NCBI GenBank assembly: GCA_038207265.1
Contig: JBBQZZ010000001.1
Coordinates: 372,001-436,000 of the forward strand
Reading direction: 5' to 3'
Length of the DNA: 64,000 nucleotides
Source of the DNA: JACMLD01 sp038207265
Lineage (GTDB): Bacteria; Bacteroidota; Bacteroidia; Chitinophagales; Chitinophagaceae
The notes below the pieces were generated by a model, which was not told the origin of the DNA, did not search any database, and worked only from the letters and a program-made list of their open reading frames with translations. Positions 37,801 through 46,919 of this stretch are shown here, piece after piece (the first letter of the stretch is position 1; every line of letters begins with the position of its first letter). A program made the translations under genes and the position numbers.

Positions 37801-40800
37801 TCTGTTGAATTAAAACCAAATTCTTATATAGAAGTGAAAAAAGACTCGCTGGGCGCCGCCGTTACAGCATTAATGCATGGCGATGTAAGCATTATTCTAT
37901 CAAATGGTACACCAGCATTAAAATTTGAAGCCATCAAATTCGATAGCCTTGGCATTTCCAATCGAAATATAAAAACAAAGAAAAAGGAATTCTGGATGAG
38001 CCCGGGCACCTGGGCATTTGCGAGTCCGCAGAAATCAGTGGGTGGCTTTCCTGTTAACCTCGGTGGCATCACTCCCTATATCACCATGAAATCTGAAATA
38101 GAAGCCGGACTGAGTTTTAAACTGTCGATGGGAATTGGTGGTGCAGATAAAACAATCATCGGCGCTGAAGCCAAACTGGCGGTGTATGGCGCTATGAAAT
38201 TAAGCCTGGATGATTTTCGGCCAAACTTCAGCGTTAGTGGAGGTGTTCGTGCTGACTCTATAAGATTGTTTGGTGATGTAGGTCCTTTGAAAGTAGACGG
38301 CTGGCTGGCTTTTTATAAAAAAGACAATGTTTATGGAGATGGTATCAAAGGGCATGTAGCGGCTACTTTCCCCATGATTAAAATTGAAGCCACTGCTCAA
38401 TTCGGCAATGTAAATAATTTCAATTACTGGTTTATTGATGCCTGTGCACAATTTGGAAATCCAATACCAGTGGTAGGTCCTATTGGTATCAATGGATTTG
38501 GTGGAGGTGCTTATTACAATATGAAGATGCAGAATGAACCGCCGCAGGACAATGAAATGAAAGCAAAGAATACTGCCAATAACGGCACACCAGGCACCTC
38601 CATGTCGGGCATCAATTTTGTTCCCAGCGCCGGAACATTTGGATTGCGCGCGACGGTGTTCGTGTGTATGGTAACGGGTGCCGGGCCCAAGGCCATGAAT
38701 GCAAAAATTACTTTGGGTGCTGAAATAGCCAATGGCGCTTTTCAAAATCTAAATTTAACGGGCGATGTATTTGTTTTCACCAACCCGCCGCAAAATGACC
38801 GTGCAATTGTAAAAGGCAAAGTCACGATCATTTATGACATACCCGCAGAAAAATTCTCATTGAATGCGGAAGTGGATGCGAATTTCTCAGCCGCAAAACT
38901 AACGGTACCGATTAACCTATATACGGGACCGGATGGTTGGTATTTTAAAGTAGGCGATCCCTGGGCACAAAAAGTAACGCTGGATTTTCCTGAATCCAAA
39001 ACTGCCTTCTATCACTATAAAGTGGGTGCCTCCGCTTACTTTGTTGTGGGTTCATTGATCAATCCGCAATTGCCGGATCTGCCCATACAGGTTAGCAACA
39101 TGCTGGGCAATACTACCGATCCCAATATACAATCATTCCTGAGTGAATTAAATAAAACGCCCGGTTCAGGAATGATGTTTGGTGCAGAAGTACATGGCAG
39201 CCTGGGTTTCAATGTTGCGATCATCTATGCGGATGCGGAAGCTATTATTGGGTTCGATATGATGCTGAAGAATTTCGAGTCACTCACCTGCAACGGCGGA
39301 AAGTCTGCCGGCTGGGAGAACTGGTATGCTACCGGGCAACTATATGCGTATTTGAAACTGGATGTAGGATTAAATCTTGATGTCTGGTTTTACAGTGGTA
39401 AAATTAGCCTGGCGAAATTTGCTGCGGGTGCGTATTTGCGGGGCGGACTTCCCAATCCAACCTGGATGGATGGTGCCGTAGCTATCAGCGGTGAAGTACT
39501 GGGTGGATTGGTAAAAGTAAATACCAAAGCACATTTCAGTATTGGTGATAAATGTTATCCTGATCCCGATCCATTAAAAGACATCAAAATAATTGCAGAC
39601 TATGGTCCCAAAGGAAACAAGGAAAGTGTGTTTGCCTATCCTTATGGTGCCTCCAATGTTGGCCTGGAAAAAAATTATGAAATCAGTGTGCCTCCTACTG
39701 AATCACATCCTGATGGCGAAGTAAGAATCTTTCAATTCAAAATAAAATCATTCCGGTTGTTAAAGAATGGAAATACCGCAGTGGAAAGCGCCGGGCTGGA
39801 ATACAGCAGTGATTACAATACGGTATCGCTCAAACGAAATAAAATTTTAGATGCCTATACGCATTACACCGGTGAAATACAGGCTTACGCTTTACAGTAT
39901 ATAGAAGGAAAGGGATGGACAAATCCATGGAACGATAAAAAAAATACTTATGAAGCCGTGGAAGAAACCAGTGGATTTCAATTTACAACCGGCCCGCAAC
40001 CCGATGAGATCTGGGATGGCAATATTTCATTCAATTACCCGGTTAACAAACAACGTTATGTGCTGAAAAATGAAATGAGTGGTAAAGCGGTGCTTCAACT
40101 GGACCAGGAACAAAGTAATATCTTATTGGGTGATGGAAAAGGCATCAATGCCCTCAGAGCATATAAATTATATTTTATACCAGTAGGTACTACCGATACC
40201 ATCAAAACTGATTTTACCTGGAACGAACAAACGCTCAATATAGAATACAACCTGCCCTCCACATTAAAAAACAATACTGCATACAAACTTGAATTCTGGT
40301 CGTTCGAGAAAAAGGGAATGATGATAGCACCTGCTTTTCTGAAAACACAGACCAGTATGAGTCCCAGCAATGTGCATGGAGTTGATATTGAGAAAAAAGA
40401 TACAAAAGTTGTTTCTGCAGCATTGAAGATTTTAAAACCGATATATACCATGTACTTCCGCACCAGTGCATACAATACACTATCTGAAAAAATAAACGCT
40501 ATGGGCAACTGGAGTGCCGGCAAGAAAAACAATGCACTTTATATTACCAATGATGTTATGTCGACCGAACACTTTGACGAATTTGAAACAAATGGCTTTA
40601 CTGCTCCAAATGGCAAAAATGCATACCCGGCCTTGCTAAACATTGGTATTCCCTGGGATACCAATCAACAAAATGATCGGTTTGCAGAAGAGCAGTTATA
40701 CACCAATGCATTCTCACTGGCATTTAAAAATGTGAAAACAGATTTCGGGGTAAACTGGCTCCGTGAACAACTTATTGCAAAGCCCGTAAAAACCGTTGAT

Positions 40801-41325
40801 CTAAGTAAATTATACAGCGATAAACCTTTGAGTGTATCTGAAACAGGTGAACCGCTGCCTCCATCCAATACGCCAAAAGTCTATTCCGGCGGTGGATATT
40901 CCATGAAGATTCCGTTAATGAATGCAAATAAAAATCAAACTGTCTCATTCAGTTTAGGTTATCAGACCATTGTATGGGATCGTGAAAAATACCTGCTGGC
41001 AGATTACCAGCTCATGAAAGATTTTGCCAACGCAGTTACCTGGAACGCAGGTGCATTCTACAACTGGTCGGCCAACTACACTGAAAATTACCTTGGCAAA
41101 TTGGGTGGCAATATTGATTTTGCCGCCAACTACCTGGGTGGCAATGTAACAATGCCATGGAATAAATTTTATTACCTGTATACTGATGCAAAATACATGA
41201 ATAGTATAAATGCACTGAAGAATACAAGCTTTATTCCTTATCCCAAAGGCAACCGCGCCATACAGTTTTATTACAAAGCAGGCAATAACCAGGGCAATAC
41301 TTTCAACAAAACATTTAACTATTAA
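34882..41325 (+). CDS. Giant exported protein, TANFOR-like
   Basis: A 2147-residue protein starting at the ATG at 34882 (MKKLTVLIFVTITGLLQVHAQ signal peptide). A GTG start 48 nt earlier would overlap the barrel gene and spoil the signal. Residues about 20-190 and 195-350 are two similar copies of one domain (PPxxxxxxxyI, QVYVQGKIE / QVKVFGKIE, PLQLS, FxxFxDNNL, LKDGxNN, G(I/S)YRICxxA). I believe this matches domains named TANFOR, from memory only. An FN3-like domain follows at about 355-470. About 1000 residues of repetitive beta structure come next, with glycine-rich amphipathic strands, and the C-terminal part again has immunoglobulin-like domains. It is likely surface-exposed. The pairing with a barrel upstream and an FN3 protein 10 nt downstream suggests a surface complex. 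Function unknown. Confidence 0.7.
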   Translation: MKKLTVLIFVTITGLLQVHAQPYSVNVNTTAVPPVNPVISQYIAGGTVMSSLQYGAVGTPPIQVYVQGKIECLSPTPFSIAVNPAYMQAGTVTLTAGIPLQLSSTQILGAFGFFNDNNLVATGINLASLKDGNNNIKLPSGIYRICIVAKQPDAASGQPGINLSDPNLGCGNFTVQNQQQANAVVINTMIIPPAENKIVSFIAKAAVKPTLQYNNAGGPGTQVKVFGKIERIAPAPFSISLNANYAQQQAIVIAPGMPLQLSPNQVADAFGNFVDNNLTISGIASNELKDGANNFVLPDGSYRICFYARYLDASGALAGNASDPSLGCASFRICATVNPPQFIQPVNNLNISGQMVTVQKVSPIVFAWTPPTSTCGASIGIVSYDFEIHEIFSGQTITDAINNPPLFIKTQLTSSSFLFDTLLNKDVLMIGKQYVIRVKANAAANAMVQKIDNNGYSRIEAFQYGNIVQPSAPPTKKDTSQIATDDKVVDSSKNNPIQVNAVGGDCGISIPGNTKLNSTLDLSKTEIKVGEFKLIPTKITRNNDGTYSGEGTVNWNPVIGVAKLKVSFDKIKINTDNAVIDGQLVTQTNPGVFKNETFSQFKDFAKKTGNDLDKLANDIEGFINKNAGTRLLSQLTGNTPVDLPIGLNDKDLGGTKATFAIMNIVFSAKGATASVLFDINLEEANGWLTLAGSDFCIHPTGVSFSQGTLFLPTDRDFNIGTGKEALNIKFKGCANADSTNGTYVAWSNNKLTDIVAHAEIAFPQNAFVPEDDKGEITGGSVIAKIMFRFKEWHDWVANIDMPHFQVKDVKGLSFQPSIIYYDHSLKSNPAGFSYPTNWKGNKGNEFEGLYMHEFKILLPEDFKTFNQKKDERTSFTANDLILDTSGITVYVQGKNVIDIKTGNMGGWGYSLSNIEVQITNTSFEKGKMEGQFLLPVSSTPLDYTGDLHLGKDSISYAFVIKPSAKMDWDIWKASVELKPNSYIEVKKDSLGAAVTALMHGDVSIILSNGTPALKFEAIKFDSLGISNRNIKTKKKEFWMSPGTWAFASPQKSVGGFPVNLGGITPYITMKSEIEAGLSFKLSMGIGGADKTIIGAEAKLAVYGAMKLSLDDFRPNFSVSGGVRADSIRLFGDVGPLKVDGWLAFYKKDNVYGDGIKGHVAATFPMIKIEATAQFGNVNNFNYWFIDACAQFGNPIPVVGPIGINGFGGGAYYNMKMQNEPPQDNEMKAKNTANNGTPGTSMSGINFVPSAGTFGLRATVFVCMVTGAGPKAMNAKITLGAEIANGAFQNLNLTGDVFVFTNPPQNDRAIVKGKVTIIYDIPAEKFSLNAEVDANFSAAKLTVPINLYTGPDGWYFKVGDPWAQKVTLDFPESKTAFYHYKVGASAYFVVGSLINPQLPDLPIQVSNMLGNTTDPNIQSFLSELNKTPGSGMMFGAEVHGSLGFNVAIIYADAEAIIGFDMMLKNFESLTCNGGKSAGWENWYATGQLYAYLKLDVGLNLDVWFYSGKISLAKFAAGAYLRGGLPNPTWMDGAVAISGEVLGGLVKVNTKAHFSIGDKCYPDPDPLKDIKIIADYGPKGNKESVFAYPYGASNVGLEKNYEISVPPTESHPDGEVRIFQFKIKSFRLLKNGNTAVESAGLEYSSDYNTVSLKRNKILDAYTHYTGEIQAYALQYIEGKGWTNPWNDKKNTYEAVEETSGFQFTTGPQPDEIWDGNISFNYPVNKQRYVLKNEMSGKAVLQLDQEQSNILLGDGKGINALRAYKLYFIPVGTTDTIKTDFTWNEQTLNIEYNLPSTLKNNTAYKLEFWSFEKKGMMIAPAFLKTQTSMSPSNVHGVDIEKKDTKVVSAALKILKPIYTMYFRTSAYNTLSEKINAMGNWSAGKKNNALYITNDVMSTEHFDEFETNGFTAPNGKNAYPALLNIGIPWDTNQQNDRFAEEQLYTNAFSLAFKNVKTDFGVNWLREQLIAKPVKTVDLSKLYSDKPLSVSETGEPLPPSNTPKVYSGGGYSMKIPLMNANKNQTVSFSLGYQTIVWDREKYLLADYQLMKDFANAVTWNAGAFYNWSANYTENYLGKLGGNIDFAANYLGGNVTMPWNKFYYLYTDAKYMNSINALKNTSFIPYPKGNRAIQFYYKAGNNQGNTFNKTFNY

Positions 41326-41335
41326 ATTCACACAC

Positions 41336-43489
41336 ATGAACCGATTCGGAACCATTATTATATTTACGCTACTATTCAGCAATATCATAATCGCGCAGAA
41401 AGATGTAAATAAAAACCTGGATAAACCAGTTTTACAATCCAGTATAAAAGTTATTGGCAAATCCTATGGCGACTCAATCGTATTGCGTTGGGCACCGGAA
41501 AAACCATGGGCATGGCATAAGCTCAATAACATTGGATATAAAATTGAGCGCATAGAACTGGGTGAAAAAGACAATGCAAAAAAGGAACTGCTGACCATGA
41601 ATCCTTTAAAACCCTATTCGCTGGAAAAATTCAAAACTGTTTTTAAACCCGGCAATAACAATGCTGCTATCGCTGCGCAATGTTTGTATGGTAAAAATTT
41701 TGAAACAAATCTTCGCCAGGGACAGGCCGCTATTGAAGACAGGGCTTCTGTTTCTGATGCAAGATATTCTTATACTTTAATGGTTGCTGACTATGACGCT
41801 AATGTTGGTGTAGCTACAGCACTACGGTTTACAGATAAGAATGTAAAAAAGGGAGCGAAATATATTTATCTTGTAATGCCTGCCGGTATAGCCACACAGG
41901 GAACTATTGATACCGGTACGGTCGTCGTTATTAACAACACAGCATCGCCTGCCGCCAAACCTGAAATTTCCGGTGGACAGGCATTTGATCACGTATGCGA
42001 GTTACGATGGAACAGGAATAACTCGGAAAACTGGAGTGGTTATTATATTGAACGCAGCGATGATGGTAAAACATTTAGTTCACTGAACAGTCTTCCCTTC
42101 ATATCGTCTGTACCTGATTCCTCCCTTATGAACAGGGATAGTTCAAAAACAAGATTATACAGCTTGTTGCAAACACAACATATTTATATTGATAGCCTGG
42201 CACGTAATTATAAAGAATATAGCTATCGAATCAGGGGTATTAACGCTTTCGCAGAATTAAGTGAATACTCCAACCCGGTGGTTTTGATTGGTAAAGACAT
42301 GACCGCACCCGTTGCAGTGAATATATTAAATCCATTATTTATGGGAGAGCGAAAAATGAAAGTGATTTGGAAAAAGAGTCCTATTGAACCTGACTGTAAA
42401 GGTTATTTTATTACACGCGCAAACAATATCAACGGACCTTATGAAACACTTAACCAACAGATACTTTCACCATCATTAAATGAATTTACAGATAATAATG
42501 CATTTGCTCATGGCGGGAGCTTTTATATAGTAGTGGCAGTTGATACAGCCAACAATATTTCTTCTTCAGTTCCTGCGATGGGTATCATACCTGATAATAC
42601 CGCACCGGCAATCCCTTCAGGGCTCAAAGGCAATATTGAAAAAAATGGATTGGTTCATCTTTCCTGGAATGCCAACAAGGAGGAGGACATCAAAGGTTAC
42701 AAAGTATATTTTGCCAATGCAGCGGATCATGTATTTACACAACTAACAACAGAACCTGATACAACATCTGAATTTACAGATTCGATCACATTGAAAACAC
42801 TTACAAAAGATATATGGTATAAGATAGCAGCGATTGATTACAATAATAACCATTCAGCATTTTCAACAGCCATCCGGTTAAAGAAGCCAGATATTGTTCC
42901 TCCTACGGCACCAGTGCCAACCAATGTAATTGTAAAAAACAATGCTGTTTCAATGGATTGGATTAAAAGCAGCAGCGAAGATGTAACATCATATGTTATC
43001 TATCGTGCAGAAGATAACAATGTGCCCCTGGTCATTTCAAATTATAAACATTCCGCCGGCCTGGTATCATTTCACTTTGAAGACAGCACTGCAAAACCAA
43101 ATACTGCGTATGTATATTTTGCGAAAGCTATAGATGAAGACAGCCTTTACTCCCCTGCTTCATTACCAGTCCATGCCCGCATTAACCGGCGCATGGAAAG
43201 ACCCGCCATCACAACATTGCAAGCTTCCTATGATATAAAAGAGAAAAACATTCATCTTTCCTGGCAGTACAATGAAACAGGTAATTATTTCTTCATTCTG
43301 TCCCGGTCCCGGAACAACGAATCATTTAAACCAATGCGATCCATTAATAAAGAAGATAAATTATTTTACGATAATACAATTGAACAAGGCTTTGTCTATC
43401 GTTATTGTATCCAGGCAATCTGGAAGGACGAAAAGGGAAATACAAGATTGAGTGACCCGGTTAAAGTGATAGTAACATCAACCCACTAA
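41336..43489 (+). CDS. Exported protein with several fibronectin type III-like domains
   Basis: A 717-residue protein with a signal peptide (GTIIIFTLLFSNIIIAQ). The mature part contains about five FN3-like domains in a row; clear strands include SIVLRWAPEKPWAWHKLNNIGYKI, AFDHVCELRWNRNNSENWSGYYIERS, KGYFITRANNINGPYETLNQ, GLVHLSWNANKEEDIKGYKVYF and AVSMDWIKSSSEDVTSYVIYRA. No lipobox and no sorting domain are visible. It lies 10 nt after the giant protein gene and closes the operon, so it is probably a partner of that protein at the surface. Confidence 0.8.
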   Translation: MNRFGTIIIFTLLFSNIIIAQKDVNKNLDKPVLQSSIKVIGKSYGDSIVLRWAPEKPWAWHKLNNIGYKIERIELGEKDNAKKELLTMNPLKPYSLEKFKTVFKPGNNNAAIAAQCLYGKNFETNLRQGQAAIEDRASVSDARYSYTLMVADYDANVGVATALRFTDKNVKKGAKYIYLVMPAGIATQGTIDTGTVVVINNTASPAAKPEISGGQAFDHVCELRWNRNNSENWSGYYIERSDDGKTFSSLNSLPFISSVPDSSLMNRDSSKTRLYSLLQTQHIYIDSLARNYKEYSYRIRGINAFAELSEYSNPVVLIGKDMTAPVAVNILNPLFMGERKMKVIWKKSPIEPDCKGYFITRANNINGPYETLNQQILSPSLNEFTDNNAFAHGGSFYIVVAVDTANNISSSVPAMGIIPDNTAPAIPSGLKGNIEKNGLVHLSWNANKEEDIKGYKVYFANAADHVFTQLTTEPDTTSEFTDSITLKTLTKDIWYKIAAIDYNNNHSAFSTAIRLKKPDIVPPTAPVPTNVIVKNNAVSMDWIKSSSEDVTSYVIYRAEDNNVPLVISNYKHSAGLVSFHFEDSTAKPNTAYVYFAKAIDEDSLYSPASLPVHARINRRMERPAITTLQASYDIKEKNIHLSWQYNETGNYFFILSRSRNNESFKPMRSINKEDKLFYDNTIEQGFVYRYCIQAIWKDEKGNTRLSDPVKVIVTSTH

Positions 43490-43559
43490 AAGATTCACAA
43501 GTATAATTTATCAATATTTTCAAACCGTTCAGCTGTAAAAAACGCTTGTGATACAAAAT

Positions 43560-44345
43560 TTATAGCCCAATAATACTGGCACGGCTATCTTTTGACTTAA
43601 AATGAATAAAAGCCTCCGCAGCTTTTACACCTGCTTCCAATCCGCGAAATATTTCTAATTGTTTGAAATAGTCATTGTACGTTTCAACCGGGCTTTGTGT
43701 TTTGTGTGAGAACATTGCCTGCTTTTTTCTTTCCTGCAGCTGGGTTATATCAACATAATCAGTCGGTGTGAATCCCATTGTTTCAATACCTGTATTCACT
43801 TCATAAAAATAAAGATGAAAACTCCTTGCTGCTTTTGTCCATGCAGTTAATACAGATAACCCGGCCACCTGGTGATCAGGGTGCGCGTCTACCGGCCACT
43901 GTGTAAAAACAATATCTGGCTTCTCATTCAATATCAATTTTGCCATTTCTTCATTCCTCGATCTGTCCAATACAGTACTGCCATCTGTCTGGCTGGCGAA
44001 CACCGGGTTTGCATTTAATATTTTACAGGCTGCCGCTGCTTCCCTTGTTCGCATGGCAGCCATCTCACTGTATGAAATCTTTGGATCACTTGCCTCCCCT
44101 CTTGTTAAATAAAGGAATGTTACACGATGACCAGCATCACTGTACTTTGCCATGGTACCACCACAACCAAATTCAGGATCACCGGGATGCGCGCCAACAC
44201 ATACAATATTCAATTTCTTATCGGCTTTCGCATTTAATGATTCTCTAGCAACAGTGTTATCCGAAAATGGAGCAACAGCCAGGCTTCCGAGACCCATTGC
44301 GGATATCTTTATAAAACTTCTCCTGGGTGATTTATTTTTTTTCAT
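43560..44345 (-). CDS. PIG-L/LmbE-type deacetylase with Tat signal and altered motif
   Basis: A 261-residue protein from the ATG at 44345; this start gives a twin-arginine signal (KSPRRSFIKISAMGLGSLA). A longer ATG at 44387 adds 14 residues ahead of it. The deacetylase zinc motif, normally AHPDD, reads AHPGDPE at 52-58: zinc ligands H53 and D56 remain, but the catalytic-base aspartate position is G55. The second zinc motif is intact (DAHPDHQ, H155/H158). It probably acts on an N-acetyl or similar sugar in the periplasm, if it is still catalytic. It is divergent from an exported phosphoesterase gene. Confidence 0.82.
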   Translation of the reverse strand: MKKNKSPRRSFIKISAMGLGSLAVAPFSDNTVARESLNAKADKKLNIVCVGAHPGDPEFGCGGTMAKYSDAGHRVTFLYLTRGEASDPKISYSEMAAMRTREAAAACKILNANPVFASQTDGSTVLDRSRNEEMAKLILNEKPDIVFTQWPVDAHPDHQVAGLSVLTAWTKAARSFHLYFYEVNTGIETMGFTPTDYVDITQLQERKKQAMFSHKTQSPVETYNDYFKQLEIFRGLEAGVKAAEAFIHFKSKDSRASIIGL

Positions 44346-44449
44346 TCCCAAATCTAAATTTTCAAATGCATTCCACCAACGTACCATTCATATGTTTTAC
44401 AGAAATGAAATAATTGTTTTGATGTATATTTCCAATCAAATCTTGCAGC

Positions 44450-45637
44450 ATGAAATTATTACTCCAGTTACTCATTCCTTTCCTGCTTATCATGGTACCC
44501 GGTACTTATGCTAAAGGGAACTTCATAACTACCGGCAATGTTTCAGGTTATGTATTTGAAGACAAGAATCAAAATGGTGTGAAAGACAATGCTGAGCGGG
44601 GGATCAAAGGAGTGGCCGTTTCGGACCAGGTCAATGTAACAGTTAGCGATAATAACGGATATTACCAGCTTGAGACCCTTCCTGGCTTTGACATCATATT
44701 TATATCAGTTCCGGATACATACCAGTTGGTTGGTTCATTCTGGAAAAATCCAGCAAAAACGGGTCCTACTGATTTCGGTTTAATCAAACAACCCGTTCCC
44801 ACTTCGTTCACGTTTATCCAGGCTTCGGATACCCATATCAGTGAGGCCAGCATTGAACGCATGAATAAGTTCAGGGCTATTACAGATTCTGTTCACCCCA
44901 ACCTTGTCTTAATAACCGGCGATTTGGTAAAAGATGCATTGCGTGTTCCTGAATCTGAAGCCACCAAACTGTACGAACTCTTTAAAAAAGAAAGCGCAAA
45001 AATAAAAGGCTCGCTCTGGCTGGTTCCCGGCAATCATGAAATTTTTGGAATTGAAAGACATCTGTCTCTTGTAAGCCCAAAGAATCCTTTATATGGCAGA
45101 AATATGTACCATCATTATTTCGGTCCCGATTACTATTCTTTCAATTATGGCGGCATTCATTTTGTTGCACTGAATAGCCTGGACTTTGACGACTTATATT
45201 ACTATGGACATATTGACAGCATGCAACTTGAATGGCTAAAAAAAGATGTAGCTACTATAACTTCTGCCACGCCCATTGTTACCTTTCAGCACGTACCCTT
45301 TTTTACTGGTGGTTTGAGCATGGCTCCCTTTGAAGCCGATGGATTGGGAAGATCACTTGAAAATGAAAAAGGTGTTACCCGTTACAGGCATATTGTATCT
45401 AATGCAGATGAAGTATTAACCATATTAAAAAATCATCCCTACCCGCTCGCATTGGCCGGGCATTATCATTTTCAACAAAAATTTTCATTGGAAGGACTCA
45501 ACACACGTTTTGAACAAACAGGTGCTGTTATTGGTCCGTCCGAACAAGGTATTATACAGATGCCATCGGGTGTAACATTGTATACAGTCACCAATGGAAA
45601 AATAGATGCAGGAAAGTTTATCCGGCTCGATAAATAG
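44450..45637 (+). CDS. Exported calcineurin-like phosphoesterase with N-terminal SdrD-B-like domain
   Basis: A 395-residue exported enzyme with a signal peptide (LLQLLIPFLLIMVPGTYA). Residues 30-110 form a beta-sandwich of the SdrD/Cna-B type (SGYVFEDKNQNGVKDNAERG), where the aspartate/asparagine-rich loop may bind calcium. The metallophosphatase domain spans about 118-390. Its metal ligands are visible in order: D127 and H129 (ASDTHIS), D158 (ITGDLV), N195-H196 (VPGNHE), the histidine of FQHVPF and the GHYH pair. It probably hydrolyses phosphoesters in the periplasm. The substrate is unknown. Confidence 0.88.
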   Translation: MKLLLQLLIPFLLIMVPGTYAKGNFITTGNVSGYVFEDKNQNGVKDNAERGIKGVAVSDQVNVTVSDNNGYYQLETLPGFDIIFISVPDTYQLVGSFWKNPAKTGPTDFGLIKQPVPTSFTFIQASDTHISEASIERMNKFRAITDSVHPNLVLITGDLVKDALRVPESEATKLYELFKKESAKIKGSLWLVPGNHEIFGIERHLSLVSPKNPLYGRNMYHHYFGPDYYSFNYGGIHFVALNSLDFDDLYYYGHIDSMQLEWLKKDVATITSATPIVTFQHVPFFTGGLSMAPFEADGLGRSLENEKGVTRYRHIVSNADEVLTILKNHPYPLALAGHYHFQQKFSLEGLNTRFEQTGAVIGPSEQGIIQMPSGVTLYTVTNGKIDAGKFIRLDK

Positions 45638-45662
45638 TGGGGGTATACCTGCAACTATATTT

Positions 45663-46232
45663 TTATTTGCCAGGTTGATAATGCAATCCAACAACACCAG
45701 AATTAAATGTAGTGGCGGATAGTAACTTTAAATTTTTTCTGTCTGTTATAGATTTAAACAAAGGAGTTCCTCCACTCAATATTACCGGGTTGATATTGAC
45801 GAGGTATTCATCAATTAAATCATGCTGCATAAACAGGTGCGCGATGCTGGCGCTGCCAATAAGTATCATATTTTTTCCCTCCTGCAATTTTCGTTTGCGC
45901 ATTTCCTTTTCGATATCGCCATTGATAAAAGTAGTATTATACCAAGCTGATTTTGTCATCGTTTTAGAGAAAACAATTTTCTCTGCCTTATTTACCCAAG
46001 CTGCATGGGTAATTTGATGTTGACCCGCTTTCGGATCATCCGCTGCAGATGGCCAGTAACTTTCCATCATCTGGTAAGTGATCCTGCCATAAATGGCGGT
46101 ATCGCAACCAGCAATAAATTTATCAACATAAGTAGCCAGTTCATCATTAAATAAAATCCAGTCCATTGCTCCTTCCGGCCCGGCAACATATCCATCCAGT
46201 GATGCATGCATTAATAATATAATTTTTCTCAT
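45663..46232 (-). CDS. DHFR-like (RibD C-terminal) reductase, copy 2
   Basis: A 189-residue cytosolic protein of the dihydrofolate reductase/RibD C-terminal fold. It opens with MRKIILLMHASLDGYVAGPEG, as is typical of the family, and has FIAGCDTAIYGRITYQMMESYWP and the NADPH-type MILIGSASIAHLFMQHDLIDEY. It shares pattern with the reductase gene at the other end of this four-gene cluster, so the two are probably paralogues. The substrate is unknown; a true folate function is unlikely. It is the last gene of the cluster. Confidence 0.85.
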   Translation of the reverse strand: MRKIILLMHASLDGYVAGPEGAMDWILFNDELATYVDKFIAGCDTAIYGRITYQMMESYWPSAADDPKAGQHQITHAAWVNKAEKIVFSKTMTKSAWYNTTFINGDIEKEMRKRKLQEGKNMILIGSASIAHLFMQHDLIDEYLVNINPVILSGGTPLFKSITDRKNLKLLSATTFNSGVVGLHYQPGK

Positions 46233-46252
46233 ACTTGTTCTTTATCATGAAT

Positions 46253-46657
46253 TTAGTCTATTGCATTTGAAAATTGAACCGGCCCGATGGTTGCGTGTAA
46301 CTTTTTATGATACCAGGTATAAGATAAAATTGCCAGCATCAAGGGTAATAACATAAAGGACCATTCAGACATGGATTTTCCTGCTGCTATAATAGAATAG
46401 GTAGCGCCAACCAAATCAAAAAATAATCCGCCATAAGCCCATTCTTTCAGTCTTGGGTATCCGGGAATCAGGATTGCCACTACACCCAGTAGTTTAGCCA
46501 CACCAATAAAAGGAATAAAATACAACGGATATCCAAGATCCTGGTGCATTCCTTTTACCGCAACTTCTGCGGACATAACATCTGGTAACGCAGACATTAC
46601 CATCACAGCGGCAAACAAACCGGTAAAAATCCAATACAGTGTTTTTGTCTTTTTCAT
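46253..46657 (-). CDS. DoxX-like membrane protein
   Basis: A 134-residue membrane protein with four hydrophobic segments: TLYWIFTGLFAAVMVMSALP, LYFIPFIGVAKLLGVVAILI, WAYGGLFFDLVGATYSII and WSFMLLPLMLAILSYTWY. The family is linked with oxidative-stress or sulfur metabolism in some bacteria, but its function here is unknown. It sits between a DUF4287 gene and a reductase gene with 27- and 20-nt gaps. Confidence 0.8.
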   Translation of the reverse strand: MKKTKTLYWIFTGLFAAVMVMSALPDVMSAEVAVKGMHQDLGYPLYFIPFIGVAKLLGVVAILIPGYPRLKEWAYGGLFFDLVGATYSIIAAGKSMSEWSFMLLPLMLAILSYTWYHKKLHATIGPVQFSNAID

Positions 46658-46684
46658 GTTAAGATTTTAATACATAAAGAATTT

Positions 46685-46903
46685 TCATTTCTTAATTCCT
46701 TTGAGCAAAGCATAGATCGCCATGGCATGCCCGTGTCCAAGATCAAAATCTTTTTTCAACCATTCCACTATCTGCCCGGCTTTTACGTCTGCCTTCAATT
46801 TGCCATTCTCTGTAAATCCTTTTCTTGCAGCTAATTTTTTAAAGTCTTCAGGGGATTTGCCTGTCTTTGATTGAATATTGTCTAAGTAAGCCTGGAATGA
46901 CAT
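46685..46903 (-). CDS. DUF4287-family small protein
   Basis: A 72-residue protein starting at the ATG at 46903. A longer in-frame extension runs back into the upstream reductase gene but lacks family features. It matches the DUF4287 pattern (FQAYLDNIQSKTGKSPEDF, then KADVKAGQIVEWLKKDFDLGHGHAMAIYALLKG). The GHGHAMA end is typical. The function is not established. The genes on both sides are spaced by less than 30 nt. Confidence 0.85.
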   Translation of the reverse strand: MSFQAYLDNIQSKTGKSPEDFKKLAARKGFTENGKLKADVKAGQIVEWLKKDFDLGHGHAMAIYALLKGIKK

Positions 46904-46919
46904 AGATAATTCTTTATTG

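Noticed and set aside
43493..43552. TCACAAG / CTTGTGA inverted repeat between the FN3 and PIG-L genes
   Set aside because: The loop is over 40 nt and no T tract follows, so it is not a convincing terminator.
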